DNA of 41,911 bases from an uncultured Lachnospiraceae bacterium (GCA_910587305.1 CAJUKV010000010.1:52473-94383); one strand, 5' to 3'. Positions 16,443 through 25,680 are shown, numbered from the stretch's first letter. Program-made: numbers and translations. The notes: generated by a model not told the origin, from the letters alone.

Positions 16443-17750
16443 TTACACATATCCCAGAAGACTGGGCAGCCACAGGGAAATCTGCGGAATATAAGTAACC
16501 ATCATCAGCACAATAAAAATTGCGGCAAAATAAATCAAAAGCTGTTTAATAACCGTCTCAATCTTCACACCGCCGACCTTAACGCCCACAAACAAAGTGG
16601 TTCCAACCGGAGGCGTAATGGTTCCGATACACAGATTAAAAATCATCATAATACCAAAATGCACCGTATTCATGCCAAGAGCCTGGCACACCGGCAGAAA
16701 AATTGGCGTGAAGATCAGGCAGGCAGGGGTCATATCCATAAAAGTGCCAACGATTAACAAAATCAGATTAATCATCAGTAAAATCACGATCTTATTATTG
16801 CTGATGGACAAAAGGCCGGAGGAAACCAACGCCGGAATATTGGTAAACGCCATTACCCAAGACATAATACTGGATACGCCAATTAAGAATATAATGATGC
16901 CGGTCATTTCCGCGCTCTCTTTTAAAATCTGTGGGATGTCTGAAAACTTAATGGATTTGTATAAAAACAGGGACAGGATAAGACTGTATACCACTGCCAC
17001 CACGGAGCCTTCCGTCGCTGTAAAAATACCTCCTATAATTCCGCCAATAACAATGATAATCAACAAAAGGCAGGGAAGGGCCTGAATAAAAATATCCCAC
17101 TTTTCCTTCGCAGAAAAGTTGGTATTGCTTCTGTATCCACGCTTTTTTGCAATGATAAAGATAACAAGCATGCAGGCAAGGCCCCACAAAAAGCCCGGAA
17201 TATAGCCGGCCATAAAAAGCGCTGCCACAGAAGTTCCACCGCTGACCAGTGAAAAAGTAATCATAACGTTACTGGGAGGAATTAAAAGCCCTGTAGGTGC
17301 AGTGGCGATATTTGCCGCCGCTGAAAAATTAGGGTCATAGCCCTCATCCTTTTCAATAGGGCCTATGATAGAACCCATTGCGGAAGCCGCCGCCGTGCCG
17401 GAACCTGAGATTGCGCCAAAGAGCATATTGGCCAACACGTTTGTCTGCGCCAAAGCGCCGGGAGTACGCCCTGTCACCACCTTTGCAAGATTAATCAGAC
17501 GGACTGCTATCCCGCCCTTATTCATAATATTACCTGCCAGAATAAAAAACGGAATTGCCAGCAGACTAAATACGGATATACCGGAAAAAATTCTCTGTGC
17601 TCCTGTCAGCACGGCAACTTCCGTATCCATAATCGGTAAAATGGCACACACGGAAGATATACCCAGCGCCACTGCAATGGGAACACCCGCGATCAAAAGC
17701 ACTGCCAATACAATTAATATAATTAAGCCGCATATTAATGCTATATTCAT
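16443..17750 (-). CDS. dctM: TRAP transporter large permease (DctM family)
   Basis: The protein (435 residues) is very hydrophobic with about 12 membrane segments, and is the ion-coupled permease of a tripartite ATP-independent transporter. Family segments include GAISGSGTAAASAMGSI near residue 115, PTGLLIPPSNVMITFSLVSG, and the C-terminal GTITPPVGTTLFVGVKVGG. AAAGGAG precedes the ATG; the gene follows dctQ by 19 bp. With dctQ and dctP it probably imports hexuronates, judged from uxaC and uxaA/B; the substrate itself is not visible in the sequence. Confidence 0.94.
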   Translation of the reverse strand: MNIALICGLIILIVLAVLLIAGVPIAVALGISSVCAILPIMDTEVAVLTGAQRIFSGISVFSLLAIPFFILAGNIMNKGGIAVRLINLAKVVTGRTPGALAQTNVLANMLFGAISGSGTAAASAMGSIIGPIEKDEGYDPNFSAAANIATAPTGLLIPPSNVMITFSLVSGGTSVAALFMAGYIPGFLWGLACMLVIFIIAKKRGYRSNTNFSAKEKWDIFIQALPCLLLIIIVIGGIIGGIFTATEGSVVAVVYSLILSLFLYKSIKFSDIPQILKESAEMTGIIIFLIGVSSIMSWVMAFTNIPALVSSGLLSISNNKIVILLMINLILLIVGTFMDMTPACLIFTPIFLPVCQALGMNTVHFGIMMIFNLCIGTITPPVGTTLFVGVKVGGVKIETVIKQLLIYFAAIFIVLMMVTYIPQISLWLPSLLGYV

Positions 17751-17769
17751 GTTCTTTTACTCCTTTCCC

Positions 17770-18273
17770 TCATTCTTTTACTTCTCGCTGGGTTCTCTCA
17801 ACTCCTGCAATTAAATCCACCAGGTTCAGGATGGAATAAATCACAATCAGCACACCGGAAAGCGGTATAATGGTGTATACCACGCCCATAGGTATCCCAA
17901 GAGAAGCCGTTGACTGCGTCATTGTAAGCTCCATAATGGTCACGCCGCCATATATCATCACGCTTGCGGCCAATATTACGATTAATATCTCACTGATAAT
18001 ATTTAAGACCTTCCGGCCCGCTTTCCCCAGCTTATCCGCGGCAAACCCCATCCTCATATGATCTCTTTTTCCAAACACATATGCGCTGGCAAGCAGAGCC
18101 ATCCAGGTAAAGCTGTATGTAAGCAGTTCCTCCGATACCGTACTTGGTCTTCTAAAGATAAATCGGGTCAAAATCTGATAAGTTCCAATCACCACCATCG
18201 CTCCAAAAATCACAGCACATGCGGAACTTAAAGCAAAATCTATTCCCTTTCGAATCTTATGCAAAACTTCCAT
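17770..18273 (-). CDS. dctQ: TRAP transporter small permease (DctQ family)
   Basis: The 167-residue protein has four predicted membrane helices, at about residues 15-32, 50-65, 90-110 and 130-150. SEELLTYSFTWMALLASAYVFGKRDHMRM is reported here only in part: the TWMALLASAYVF and HMRMGF pieces are characteristic of DctQ. Its start follows the dctP stop directly (adjacent bases), with GGAGGGAGAATAG as ribosome binding site inside the dctP end, so synthesis is tightly coupled. It pairs with DctM in the membrane. Confidence 0.92.
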   Translation of the reverse strand: MEVLHKIRKGIDFALSSACAVIFGAMVVIGTYQILTRFIFRRPSTVSEELLTYSFTWMALLASAYVFGKRDHMRMGFAADKLGKAGRKVLNIISEILIVILAASVMIYGGVTIMELTMTQSTASLGIPMGVVYTIIPLSGVLIVIYSILNLVDLIAGVERTQREVKE

Positions 18274-19308
18274 CTATTCTCCCTCCTGTGCATACTTTTT
18301 GTTTATTTCCTGAATATGTGCGTAGAGCTCCCTGATATTGGGATTATCGTCCAGCATATCCTGCTGTACCTGGGAAACCTTATCTTTAAAAACCTCTACG
18401 TCCACATCAATAAATTCCACACCCATATCGTTCATAGCTATTTGCTTTGCCTCTTCCACCTGTTCATCCCAGTATTTCATCTCTTCCTCCGTGGAAATAA
18501 GAGCTGCCTCCAAGAAAATCTGATATTCTTCATCGCTTAAGCCTTCTAAGAATTTTAAGTTTCCAATCAGCATATCCGGAACCATCTGGTGTTTATTATA
18601 AGAATAATACTTGGCAACCTCCCCATGTTTATTGTTTGTAAGCGCCAGCTCATTATTTTCCGCACCGTCAATAACGCCCTGCTGGATTGCCGTGTACACT
18701 TCTCCAAAGCTCATAGGGGATGCCGCCGCTCCGAAAGCGTTGGCCATATTTACGCTGGCCGGGCTCTGCTGTACACGCATCTTAAGGCCTTTTAAGTCAT
18801 CCGGCGTATGGATTGGCTTCTTTGCATAAAAGCTTCTGGTACCGGCATTATACCAGGTGAGCACCCTGAAACCTGCCGCGTTGGTAGACTCATAAATCTG
18901 CTGCATATAGTCCACATCATTCATAACCTCGTGGTAAGCTTCCTCCGAAGTAAATAGATATGGCATACTGAATACCTCATAAACATCCGCAAAGTTTTCC
19001 AGATTGGCCGTTCCCGCCACCACAAAATCGATGGCCCCTGTCTGCGTCAGCTCAATCGCCTTTTGCGCTCCGCCTAGCAGTTCGTTGGGATAAATCTGGA
19101 CTTCATATTTATCTCCCAGATTTTCTTCGATATGCTCCTTAAACTTCAAAAGTCCCAGATGCTCCGGATGTGTTTCAGACTGAGCATGGGAAATACGGAT
19201 AATTCGTTTTCCGCTTTTAAGAGAAGCGCAGCCTGTAAGTCCTGCCATACATCCCGCCAAAAGGCTTACACTGAGAATCAATGCGCCTAATTTTTTAAAT
19301 CCTTTCAT
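18274..19308 (-). CDS. dctP: TRAP transporter solute-binding lipoprotein (DctP family)
   Basis: The protein (344 residues) has a lipoprotein signal peptide with two possible lipoboxes (LLAGC and LTGC). The mature part is a DctP-type binding protein; GLKMRVQQSPASVNMANAFG contains the arginine that normally binds the substrate carboxylate, followed by SFGEVYTAIQQGVIDGAENN. It captures an organic acid, probably galacturonate or glucuronate given the neighbouring uxa genes. AAAGGA lies nine bases before the ATG. It is first in the dctPQM operon, which is transcribed away from uxaA from a region with LacI/cre-like palindromes. Confidence 0.93.
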   Translation of the reverse strand: MKGFKKLGALILSVSLLAGCMAGLTGCASLKSGKRIIRISHAQSETHPEHLGLLKFKEHIEENLGDKYEVQIYPNELLGGAQKAIELTQTGAIDFVVAGTANLENFADVYEVFSMPYLFTSEEAYHEVMNDVDYMQQIYESTNAAGFRVLTWYNAGTRSFYAKKPIHTPDDLKGLKMRVQQSPASVNMANAFGAAASPMSFGEVYTAIQQGVIDGAENNELALTNNKHGEVAKYYSYNKHQMVPDMLIGNLKFLEGLSDEEYQIFLEAALISTEEEMKYWDEQVEEAKQIAMNDMGVEFIDVDVEVFKDKVSQVQQDMLDDNPNIRELYAHIQEINKKYAQEGE

Positions 19309-19526
19309 TATTTCTGTTTCCTTTCCCTTTTATCATTTCTTCTTCAATAAATTTCAGAAATCAGTTGTATGACGCTTGACCAAATGACACTTTATTATAC
19401 TTTTAGACTCTGTCCTTTCTCCTCCAAGTAATGCCATCATCAAGTCAACATCTGTCTTACAAAGTATTTCGCCCCCGGAGCGTGGTGAGCTTCGGTTCAC
19501 ATCATTCTAATTTCTAAAATCTAAAA

Positions 19527-19540
19527 TGTAAGCCCTTACA
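19527..19540. promoter_or_regulatory. LacI/cre-like operator, copy 1
   Basis: TGTAAGCCCTTACA has symmetric half sites TGTAAG/CTTACA, within ATGTAAGCCCTTACAT. An identical 14-mer occurs at 19706-19719. This copy lies on the dctP side of the divergent region. The 19309-19784 gap otherwise contains AT-rich DNA with the uxaA promoter; no gene was seen. Confidence 0.7.
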
Positions 19541-19673
19541 TCTGTATTTATTTTACTACACTTTTTTCAAAATATCACCTTGAAATTAATCAGAGTTTTT
19601 TACGATTTTTTCGTTTATTTTTTGTGCAATATGCCGAATATTTATTTAATATGGTATTTTTTCAGTTTTTTTA

Positions 19674-19702
19674 TTGACGTGCTATTTATTTTAGTGTAAT
19701 TT
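19674..19702 (+). promoter_or_regulatory. Candidate uxaA promoter
   Basis: TTGACG (19674-19679), a 17-nt spacer and TAATTT (19697-19702). The operator copy begins four bases after the -10 box, so a bound repressor would cover the transcription start. Confidence 0.55.
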
Positions 19703-19705
19703 CAT

Positions 19706-19719
19706 TGTAAGCCCTTACA
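19706..19719. promoter_or_regulatory. LacI/cre-like operator, copy 2
   Basis: An exact second copy of TGTAAGCCCTTACA, 179 bp from the first and directly downstream of the candidate uxaA promoter. Two identical sites flanking a divergent promoter region suit repression by a LacI-family dimer or tetramer, or CcpA; the centre is CC where cre/LacI sites usually have CG. Confidence 0.7.
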
Positions 19720-19784
19720 TAAATTTAAAATTTGTGTCTGCAGCCCAATGCCTGCAGGTCACGGAAAGGTATGGATTACTTATT

Positions 19785-21266
19785 ATGGAAACTTTTCTTA
19801 AAATTCATCCGGATGATAAAGTGGCCGTCGCCCTGAAACCTCTTGCGAAGGGAACTTCCCTTGCGGTGGACGGCGTTTCCATCACTTTATCCGAGGATAT
19901 TCCCCAGGGACACAAATTTGCCCTTACCTGCATAAAGGCGGATGAGCCTGTAATTAAGTACGGCTCTCCCATCGGAATTGCCAGAGAAGATATCGCCGCA
20001 GGCGCCTGGATTCATACCCACAATATGAAAACCGGCCTTGGCGATTTGCTTACCTATACTTATCAGCCCGCCGGCGCTGCCCTTCCTCCCACCGAACCCC
20101 ATTATTTCCAGGGTTACAGGCGAAAGGACGGATCCGTTGGCGTAAGGAATGAAATTTGGATTGTTCCCACAGTGGGATGCGTTAACAACATCGCTGCCTC
20201 TATCGAGAGGAAGGCCCAGGTCTATCTTAAAGATAATATCGATGCCATTGCCGCTTTCCCTCACCCCTACGGCTGTTCGCAGATGGGCGACGATCAGGAA
20301 CATACCCGTCAGATTTTAGCGGATCTGATAAACCATCCAAACGCAGGCGGCGTTCTGGTACTTGGCCTTGGCTGCGAAAACAGCAATATCGACGAATTAA
20401 AAAAATATATCGGTTCTTATGACGAAGACCGGGTAAAATTTCTGGTATCCCAGGAATCGGAAAACGAGGTGGAGGACGGCCTTAAGCTCATCGAATCCCT
20501 TGCCGCATATGCAGGAAATTTCCACAGAGAGCAAATAAGCTGCAGCGAGCTGATCATCGGCATGAAATGCGGCGGCTCCGACGGTCTTTCCGGCATCACC
20601 GCCAACCCCACGGTGGGACGATTTTCCGATTTGCTGATTTCCAAGGGTGGCACTACCATCCTTACGGAGGTTCCTGAAATGTTCGGCGCTGAGACGCTGC
20701 TTATGAACCGCTGTGAAAATGAGGCGCTGTTTGAAAAGACCGTGTCCCTGATCAATGACTTTAAAAACTACTTTACCAGCCATAATCAGACAATTTATGA
20801 AAATCCTTCCCCCGGCAACAAAAAAGGCGGGATTTCCACCCTTGAGGATAAATCCATGGGATGCACCCAAAAATCCGGTTCCGCCCCTGTAAAGGGCGTT
20901 CTCTCCTACGGACAAAAGGCAACCGTAAAGGGGCTTAATCTCTTAAGCGCACCCGGCAACGATTTGGTAGCTTCCACCGCGCTGGCGGCCTCAGGCGCAC
21001 ATATTGTACTTTTTACCACCGGCAGGGGAACCCCCTTTGCCTGTCCTGTGCCTACCGTTAAAATTTCCAGCAATACGCCTCTTTATGAGCACAAGAAAAA
21101 CTGGATTGATTTTAACTGCGGCTCGCTGGTAGATGGCAAGTCTTTAGAGCAGCTTAGCGGGGAGCTTTTTGATTATGTGCTAGATGTAGCCTCCGGCCGG
21201 AAGGTAAAGTCCGAAGAAGCCGGATATCACGATATGGCTATTTTTAAACAGGGTGTAACCCTTTAA
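19785..21266 (+). CDS. uxaA: Altronate dehydratase
   Basis: The protein (493 residues) dehydrates D-altronate to 2-keto-3-deoxygluconate. It has an N-terminal SAF domain (about 1-95, KIHPDDKVAVALKPL and GHKFALTCIKADEPVIKYG) and a C-terminal galactarate/altronate dehydratase domain with VGVRNEIWIVPTVGCVNN, PHPYGCSQMGDD, GLGCENSN and MKCGGSDGLSGITANP; the cysteines and acidic residues probably bind the metal. METFLKIHPDD was chosen as start by comparison with family N-termini (QYIKIHALDNVAVAL in E. coli); GGAAAGGT lies 14 bases upstream. A GTG start at 19734 would add 17 residues unlike the family. It is divergent from dctPQM and upstream of uxaB. Confidence 0.94.
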   Translation: METFLKIHPDDKVAVALKPLAKGTSLAVDGVSITLSEDIPQGHKFALTCIKADEPVIKYGSPIGIAREDIAAGAWIHTHNMKTGLGDLLTYTYQPAGAALPPTEPHYFQGYRRKDGSVGVRNEIWIVPTVGCVNNIAASIERKAQVYLKDNIDAIAAFPHPYGCSQMGDDQEHTRQILADLINHPNAGGVLVLGLGCENSNIDELKKYIGSYDEDRVKFLVSQESENEVEDGLKLIESLAAYAGNFHREQISCSELIIGMKCGGSDGLSGITANPTVGRFSDLLISKGGTTILTEVPEMFGAETLLMNRCENEALFEKTVSLINDFKNYFTSHNQTIYENPSPGNKKGGISTLEDKSMGCTQKSGSAPVKGVLSYGQKATVKGLNLLSAPGNDLVASTALAASGAHIVLFTTGRGTPFACPVPTVKISSNTPLYEHKKNWIDFNCGSLVDGKSLEQLSGELFDYVLDVASGRKVKSEEAGYHDMAIFKQGVTL

Positions 21267-21361
21267 CGGCCGTTATGAAATTTTATTCTTCCGCCGTAAT
21301 CCGTACGGAAGGGAAAACTTATCGGAATGAGCGGACGGCGCGCTTTATGAACTGTCCTTAT

Positions 21362-21403
21362 GTTAACAAACGCTGCCACGTTTCGCGGTCAGCTTATTGT
21401 AAG
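21362..21403 (+). repeat. Dispersed repeat, family B, single copy
   Basis: Between uxaA and uxaB; the sequence includes AACAAACGCTGCCACG and CAGCTTATTGTAAG, matching units of the 27965-28150 array and the reverse complement of the 29425-29540 array. Confidence 0.6.
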
Positions 21404-21426
21404 AAAAAGAAAGGGAATGAATCAAA

Positions 21427-22926
21427 ATGAAAAGATTATCTTATGAAGTTTTAAAAGAGCAGGGATATGACGGATATCTTCTTGAAAAAGCGCCTGTTAA
21501 AGTGCTGCAGTTTGGCGAAGGAAATTTTCTCCGGGCTTTTGTTGATTATTTTATCGACAATTTAAATGAAAAAGCCGGATTTAACGGCAAGGTTACCGTA
21601 TTACAGCCCCTGCCTGAAAATTCCTTTACCAGCGTTCCACAGTTCTTAAACGAGCAGGAAGGTTTATACACCTTATACCTCAGGGGCTTTGAAAACGGCG
21701 GGAAGGTGAACGCCAAGCGCGTTATCTCCTGTATTGACCGCTGCATCAACGCCTATACCGATTATGAAGAAATGATGCAATGCGCGGACAATCCGGATCT
21801 GCGCTATATCACCAGCAACACCACGGAAGCGGGCATTGTCTATGACCCTGCCTGCCAGTTTACGGACGCTCCCGCCTCAAGCTATCCCGGAAAGCTGACG
21901 CAGCTTTTATACCGCCGTTTCCAAAAATTCGGCTCCGAAACGGGAAAAGGATTCGTCATTCTTGCCTGCGAGCTGATCGACGATAACGGAAAGGTTTTAA
22001 AAGAATGCGTTGAAAAATATGCGCGCCAGTGGAACTTGGGCGAAGATTTCGTCAACTGGGTTGACTCTGAGAATCTCTTCTGTTCCACCCTGGTAGACCG
22101 CATTGTAACCGGCTATCCCAGAAACGAAGCCGACGCCATCAATCAGGAAAACGGTTACGAGGATAAGGTTCTCAACACCGGCGAAGTATTTGGATTCTGG
22201 GTAATTGAAGGCCCCGAATGGTTAAAGGAAGAGCTTCCTTTTGAAAAGGCGGGACTTCCCGTTATCATTACGGACAATCATAAACCTTATAAGCAGAGAA
22301 AAGTCCGCATCCTAAACGGCGCGCACACTTCCATGGTACTGGGCGCATACTTGGCCGGCCGGAATATTGTCAGGGACTGTATGGCCGACGATGTGATCCG
22401 CGGTTTTATGAACAAAGCCATTTATGATGAAATCATTCCCACCCTCACCCTGCCGAAGGATGAACTGGAAAGCTTTGCTTTTTCCGTAACGGAGCGTTTC
22501 AAAAATCCTTTTATCGACCATGCTCTTTTGTCGATTTCCTTAAACTCCACTTCCAAGTGGAAAGCAAGGGTACTGCCTACCTTAAAAGATTATTTGAAAA
22601 ATACGGGAAGCCTTCCTGTGTGCCTGACCACCTCTTTTGCCCTGTATATCGCTTTTTACAGAGGCAAAGAGATGACCGAAACAGGGCTTTTAGCTGCCCG
22701 GCCCAACGGAGACAGCTATACCATTTCCGACGATAAAGCCGTTTTGGAATTTTACTTATCCCACAAGGATGACTCCCCCCGCGCCCTCGCTGATGCGGTA
22801 TGCAAAAATGTGGCCTTCTGGGGTGAAGACTTATCCGCCCTTAAGGGATTTGCCGATGCTGTTGCCGATACTCTTGAAAAAATTGAGGCCCAGGGCGCTT
22901 ATCAGGTAATGAAAGACTGCCTGTAA
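21427..22926 (+). CDS. uxaB: Altronate oxidoreductase (tagaturonate reductase)
   Basis: The protein (499 residues) reduces D-tagaturonate to D-altronate with NADH. It belongs to the polyol-specific long-chain (mannitol) dehydrogenase family: N-terminal VKVLQFGEGNFLRAFVDYFID is the nucleotide-binding region and KVRILNGAHTSMVLGAYL carries the catalytic-lysine signature. The N-terminal GEGNFLRAF is typical of UxaB rather than UxuB. It follows uxaA by 160 bp containing a family B repeat. AAAGGGAATGAATCAAA precedes the ATG. UxaC, UxaB and UxaA give galacturonate to KDG; KDG kinase and aldolase are not in the window. Confidence 0.95.
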   Translation: MKRLSYEVLKEQGYDGYLLEKAPVKVLQFGEGNFLRAFVDYFIDNLNEKAGFNGKVTVLQPLPENSFTSVPQFLNEQEGLYTLYLRGFENGGKVNAKRVISCIDRCINAYTDYEEMMQCADNPDLRYITSNTTEAGIVYDPACQFTDAPASSYPGKLTQLLYRRFQKFGSETGKGFVILACELIDDNGKVLKECVEKYARQWNLGEDFVNWVDSENLFCSTLVDRIVTGYPRNEADAINQENGYEDKVLNTGEVFGFWVIEGPEWLKEELPFEKAGLPVIITDNHKPYKQRKVRILNGAHTSMVLGAYLAGRNIVRDCMADDVIRGFMNKAIYDEIIPTLTLPKDELESFAFSVTERFKNPFIDHALLSISLNSTSKWKARVLPTLKDYLKNTGSLPVCLTTSFALYIAFYRGKEMTETGLLAARPNGDSYTISDDKAVLEFYLSHKDDSPRALADAVCKNVAFWGEDLSALKGFADAVADTLEKIEAQGAYQVMKDCL

Positions 22927-22950
22927 AAACAACGCTTAATAACCAATTGT

Positions 22951-23026
22951 TCCGGAGGCGGACGCCTTATTTGCCCACCTCCGGACTCTTCTCCAAATTC
23001 CGGCAGCGCATAAAATGACGCTGCCG
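22951..23026 (+). terminator. Two tandem hairpins after uxaB
   Basis: TCCGGAGG (22951-22958) pairs with CCTCCGGA (22978-22985). CGGCAGCG (23001-23008) pairs with CGCTGCCG (23019-23026), followed by ATTCTAATTTATG. They are plausible terminators of the uxaAB transcript. The remaining gap up to glgX holds a promoter candidate and no gene. Confidence 0.55.
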
Positions 23027-23143
23027 ATTCTAATTTATGCTACTGTAATATGTACAATCACAAGTCCGATTGCCGCCAAAAAAGTGGCAGACGGCATCAT
23101 CCTTTTCCCTGTTTCCCAGCTTAAAAATTTTTATGAATTATGA

Positions 23144-23172
23144 TTGCATTATGGCTGGTTTTCCGCTATACT
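23144..23172 (+). promoter_or_regulatory. Candidate glgX promoter
   Basis: TTGCAT (23144-23149), a 17-nt spacer and TATACT (23167-23172). This would give an untranslated leader of about 135 nt before the TTG start at 23314. Confidence 0.5.
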
Positions 23173-23313
23173 GTTGACATATTTCCTTCTAAACGCGGTC
23201 ATATTATTTTTATGAGCTTAACATGGCAAAATGAAAGAACTGTCACAAAATAACTTATCGATATTCCGCAGGCTGGCCATTACGTGAAAGCCAAACATCA
23301 GAGGAGAAAAAAT

Positions 23314-25455
23314 TTGAGACTTTATACGCAAAAATATGTACCTGAGTTCCACCAGTCACTTGCTACCCCCACTGCAGAAATTGCGGGTTTTCCCGTCCGT
23401 CCGGGACTTTTCGACGTCTTTGGCGCAATCATGCTTCCGGTGGGCGTAAATTTTACCGTTCAGACCCATTATGGGACTTCCTGTACTCTTCTTCTTTTTC
23501 ACAGGAATGCCGCCGAACCCTATGCCCGTCTTCCTTTTCCCGAAGCTTACAAAATTGGAGATGTATATTCCATGATCGTATTTGATCTGGACATTGAGGA
23601 ATTTGAGTATGCCTACCAGATTGACGGGCCTTCCGACCCTAAAAACGGGCTTACCTTTGACCCTCACGCCGTCCTTCTCGACCCCTATGCGCGCTCCGTA
23701 GCCGGCCATAGAATCTGGGGCGACAAAAAGATTGACGGATACCATGCCCGGGTGGTCCGGGACGTTTTTGACTGGGGCGTCATGCCCCAATCCTCCCGCA
23801 CCATGAGCGATCTTGTCATCTATGAGCTGCACGTAAGGGGATTCACCTATCATCCTTCCTCGAAAGTTGCCCATCCCGGCACCTTTGCAGGACTTAAAGA
23901 AAAAATTCCTTACCTGAAAGAGCTTGGCATCAATGCCGTGGAGCTGATGCCCATCTTTGAGTTTGACGAGACTATGAACTCCCGTGAAGTGGACGGAAAA
24001 ACCCTTCTGGATTACTGGGGATACAATACCGTCGGTTTTTTTGCTCCCAATATACGCTATAATTCCACCGAAGAATATAATCAGGAAGGAACGGAGCTGA
24101 AAGAGTTGATTAAGGCGCTCCACGACAACGGAATAGAGGTTATCTTAGATGTTGTGTTTAACCATACCGCCGAGGGCAATGAGCTGGGACCTACTTTCTG
24201 TTTCAAAGGATTTGACAATAAAGTATATTATATGCTTACCCCCGACGGACATTACTACAATTTCAGCGGCTGTGGCAATACCTTAAACTGTAATAACCCG
24301 ATCGTGCGCCTGATGATTCTTGAATGCCTCCGGTATTGGGCCGTAAGTTATCGGATTGACGGTTTCCGGTTTGACCTTGCCAGCATTTTGGGGCGGCATG
24401 AGGACGGTTCTCCCTTAAATAATCCGCCTCTTTTAGAGCTCCTTGCCACAGATCCCGTACTGCGCAATGTCAAGCTGATTGCCGAAGCCTGGGATGCGGG
24501 CGGTCTCTATCAGGTAGGCAGATTTCCGGCCAGCAAACGCTGGGCGGAATGGAACGGCCGTTACCGGGACGCCCTGCGGGCTTATTTAAAGGGAGACAGC
24601 TGGCATTCCTGGGACGCCGCCCAGAGCATTACCGGTTCCGGGGATATCTACGGCGGTCACTATTCTGACAACAGCAGCAATTATGCCGGCTATAATTCCT
24701 GTGTAAACTTCCTTACCTGCCATGACGGCTTTACCCTCTATGACCTTTATTCTTACAATGAAAAACACAACGAAGCAAACGGATGGCGAAACACGGACGG
24801 TACCGACGATAACCGTAGCTGGAACTGTGGGTTTGAAGGCGACACTTCCGACCCCGACGTGATAAATCTCCGGTATCGGATGATACGCAATGCCTGTGCC
24901 ATTCTAATGTGCAGCCGGGGAACGCCCATGTTTTTGGCCGGAGACGAATTTGGCAATACCCAGTACGGCAACAACAATGCCTACTGTCAGGACAATGAAA
25001 TATCCTGGCTTAACTGGGAGCTGCTTGAAAAAAACCGTGATCTGTTTGAATTTTTCAAATTTATGATCGCTTATCGCCGCAAGCATCCCATTATCCGGAA
25101 AAAGCTTCCCGATGCCGTCTGCGGTATGGAGCCTCTTCGCACTCATGATGTCAATGCATGTAAGACGGATATTCCAAGAGATGCGAAAACCATGGCTGTC
25201 AGCTTTGCCGGATACAATCCCATAACCGGAAAGGACGATCTCGTCTATGTGGCCCTTAACGTCCACTGGGAAAGCGTGCGTATCACACTCCCTCCCCTGG
25301 ATCATCGTCAGGCATGGTATTTAAGTGTAAATACCTGGGGAGATGGGGAAAAGCGCTATTTTTATCCCGAAGGGGAAGAGGTTCATATTGAAAGTGAATT
25401 TATCATGCCTCCCCGCACCGTAGCCGTTTTTACCGGTCGGGAAGTACATGCCTGA
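23314..25455 (+). CDS. glgX: Glycogen debranching enzyme / isoamylase-type GH13 protein
   Basis: The protein (about 713 residues) hydrolyses alpha-1,6 branches in glycogen or limit dextrins. An N-terminal CBM48-like sandwich (about 25-150) precedes the GH13 barrel: VVFNHTAEG is conserved region I, RIDGFRFDLA carries the nucleophile D354, LIAEAWDAGG the acid/base E391, and LTCHDGFTLYDL the third acid D471. SWNCGFEG is characteristic of the GlgX/TreX group. I chose the TTG at 23314 because AGAGGAG is ideally spaced before it; a GTG at 23284 lacks a ribosome binding site. No other glycogen genes are adjacent. Isoamylase specificity rather than GlgX cannot be excluded. Confidence 0.88.
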   Translation: MRLYTQKYVPEFHQSLATPTAEIAGFPVRPGLFDVFGAIMLPVGVNFTVQTHYGTSCTLLLFHRNAAEPYARLPFPEAYKIGDVYSMIVFDLDIEEFEYAYQIDGPSDPKNGLTFDPHAVLLDPYARSVAGHRIWGDKKIDGYHARVVRDVFDWGVMPQSSRTMSDLVIYELHVRGFTYHPSSKVAHPGTFAGLKEKIPYLKELGINAVELMPIFEFDETMNSREVDGKTLLDYWGYNTVGFFAPNIRYNSTEEYNQEGTELKELIKALHDNGIEVILDVVFNHTAEGNELGPTFCFKGFDNKVYYMLTPDGHYYNFSGCGNTLNCNNPIVRLMILECLRYWAVSYRIDGFRFDLASILGRHEDGSPLNNPPLLELLATDPVLRNVKLIAEAWDAGGLYQVGRFPASKRWAEWNGRYRDALRAYLKGDSWHSWDAAQSITGSGDIYGGHYSDNSSNYAGYNSCVNFLTCHDGFTLYDLYSYNEKHNEANGWRNTDGTDDNRSWNCGFEGDTSDPDVINLRYRMIRNACAILMCSRGTPMFLAGDEFGNTQYGNNNAYCQDNEISWLNWELLEKNRDLFEFFKFMIAYRRKHPIIRKKLPDAVCGMEPLRTHDVNACKTDIPRDAKTMAVSFAGYNPITGKDDLVYVALNVHWESVRITLPPLDHRQAWYLSVNTWGDGEKRYFYPEGEEVHIESEFIMPPRTVAVFTGREVHA

Positions 25456-25469
25456 TGCAAAAAGACCGT

Positions 25470-25644
25470 ACAATCAAGCAGGGAAGATTTTCTCCCTACT
25501 TGCTGCGCGGCCCGCATGCTGTCTTAGCAGCAAATTTCCGTATGCGGGCCTGTGTAATCGAGCAGGGAAGACTTTCTCCCTGCTCGCCGCGCGGCCCGTG
25601 CGCCGCTTTAGCGGCATACTTCCTCTGCACGGGCCTGCGCATAA
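25470..25644. repeat. Dispersed structured repeat, family A, two copies
   Basis: Copy 4 (about 25470-25553) and copy 5 (about 25555-25644). In copy 5 GAGCAGGGA pairs with TCCCTGCTC (25560-25568/25577-25585) and GGCCCGTGC with GCACGGGCC (25593-25601/25627-25635). In copy 4 the outer stem is GGCCCGCAT/ATGCGGGCC (25509-25517/25542-25550), with changes on both sides. The array ends in GCATAAAA next to the following terminator stem. Confidence 0.8.
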
Positions 25645-25648
25645 AATT

Positions 25649-25680
25649 CCGGAGCATTCTCCCTGTGGAAAATGCTCCGG
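25649..25680. terminator. Terminator between convergent glgX and the 248-residue protein gene
   Basis: CCGGAGCATT (25649-25658) and AATGCTCCGG (25671-25680) form a perfect 10-bp stem. On the minus strand it is followed by AATTTTATGC, so it is the better terminator for the leftward gene; it may also stop glgX. Confidence 0.7.

Noticed and set aside
23284..23313. GTG start for the debranching enzyme
   Set aside because: No ribosome binding site before it, whereas AGAGGAG sits seven bases before the TTG at 23314.
23356..24123. 255-residue open frame antisense to the debranching enzyme gene
   Set aside because: It lies wholly within conserved GH13 coding sequence, has low-complexity content and no ribosome binding site; shadow frame.
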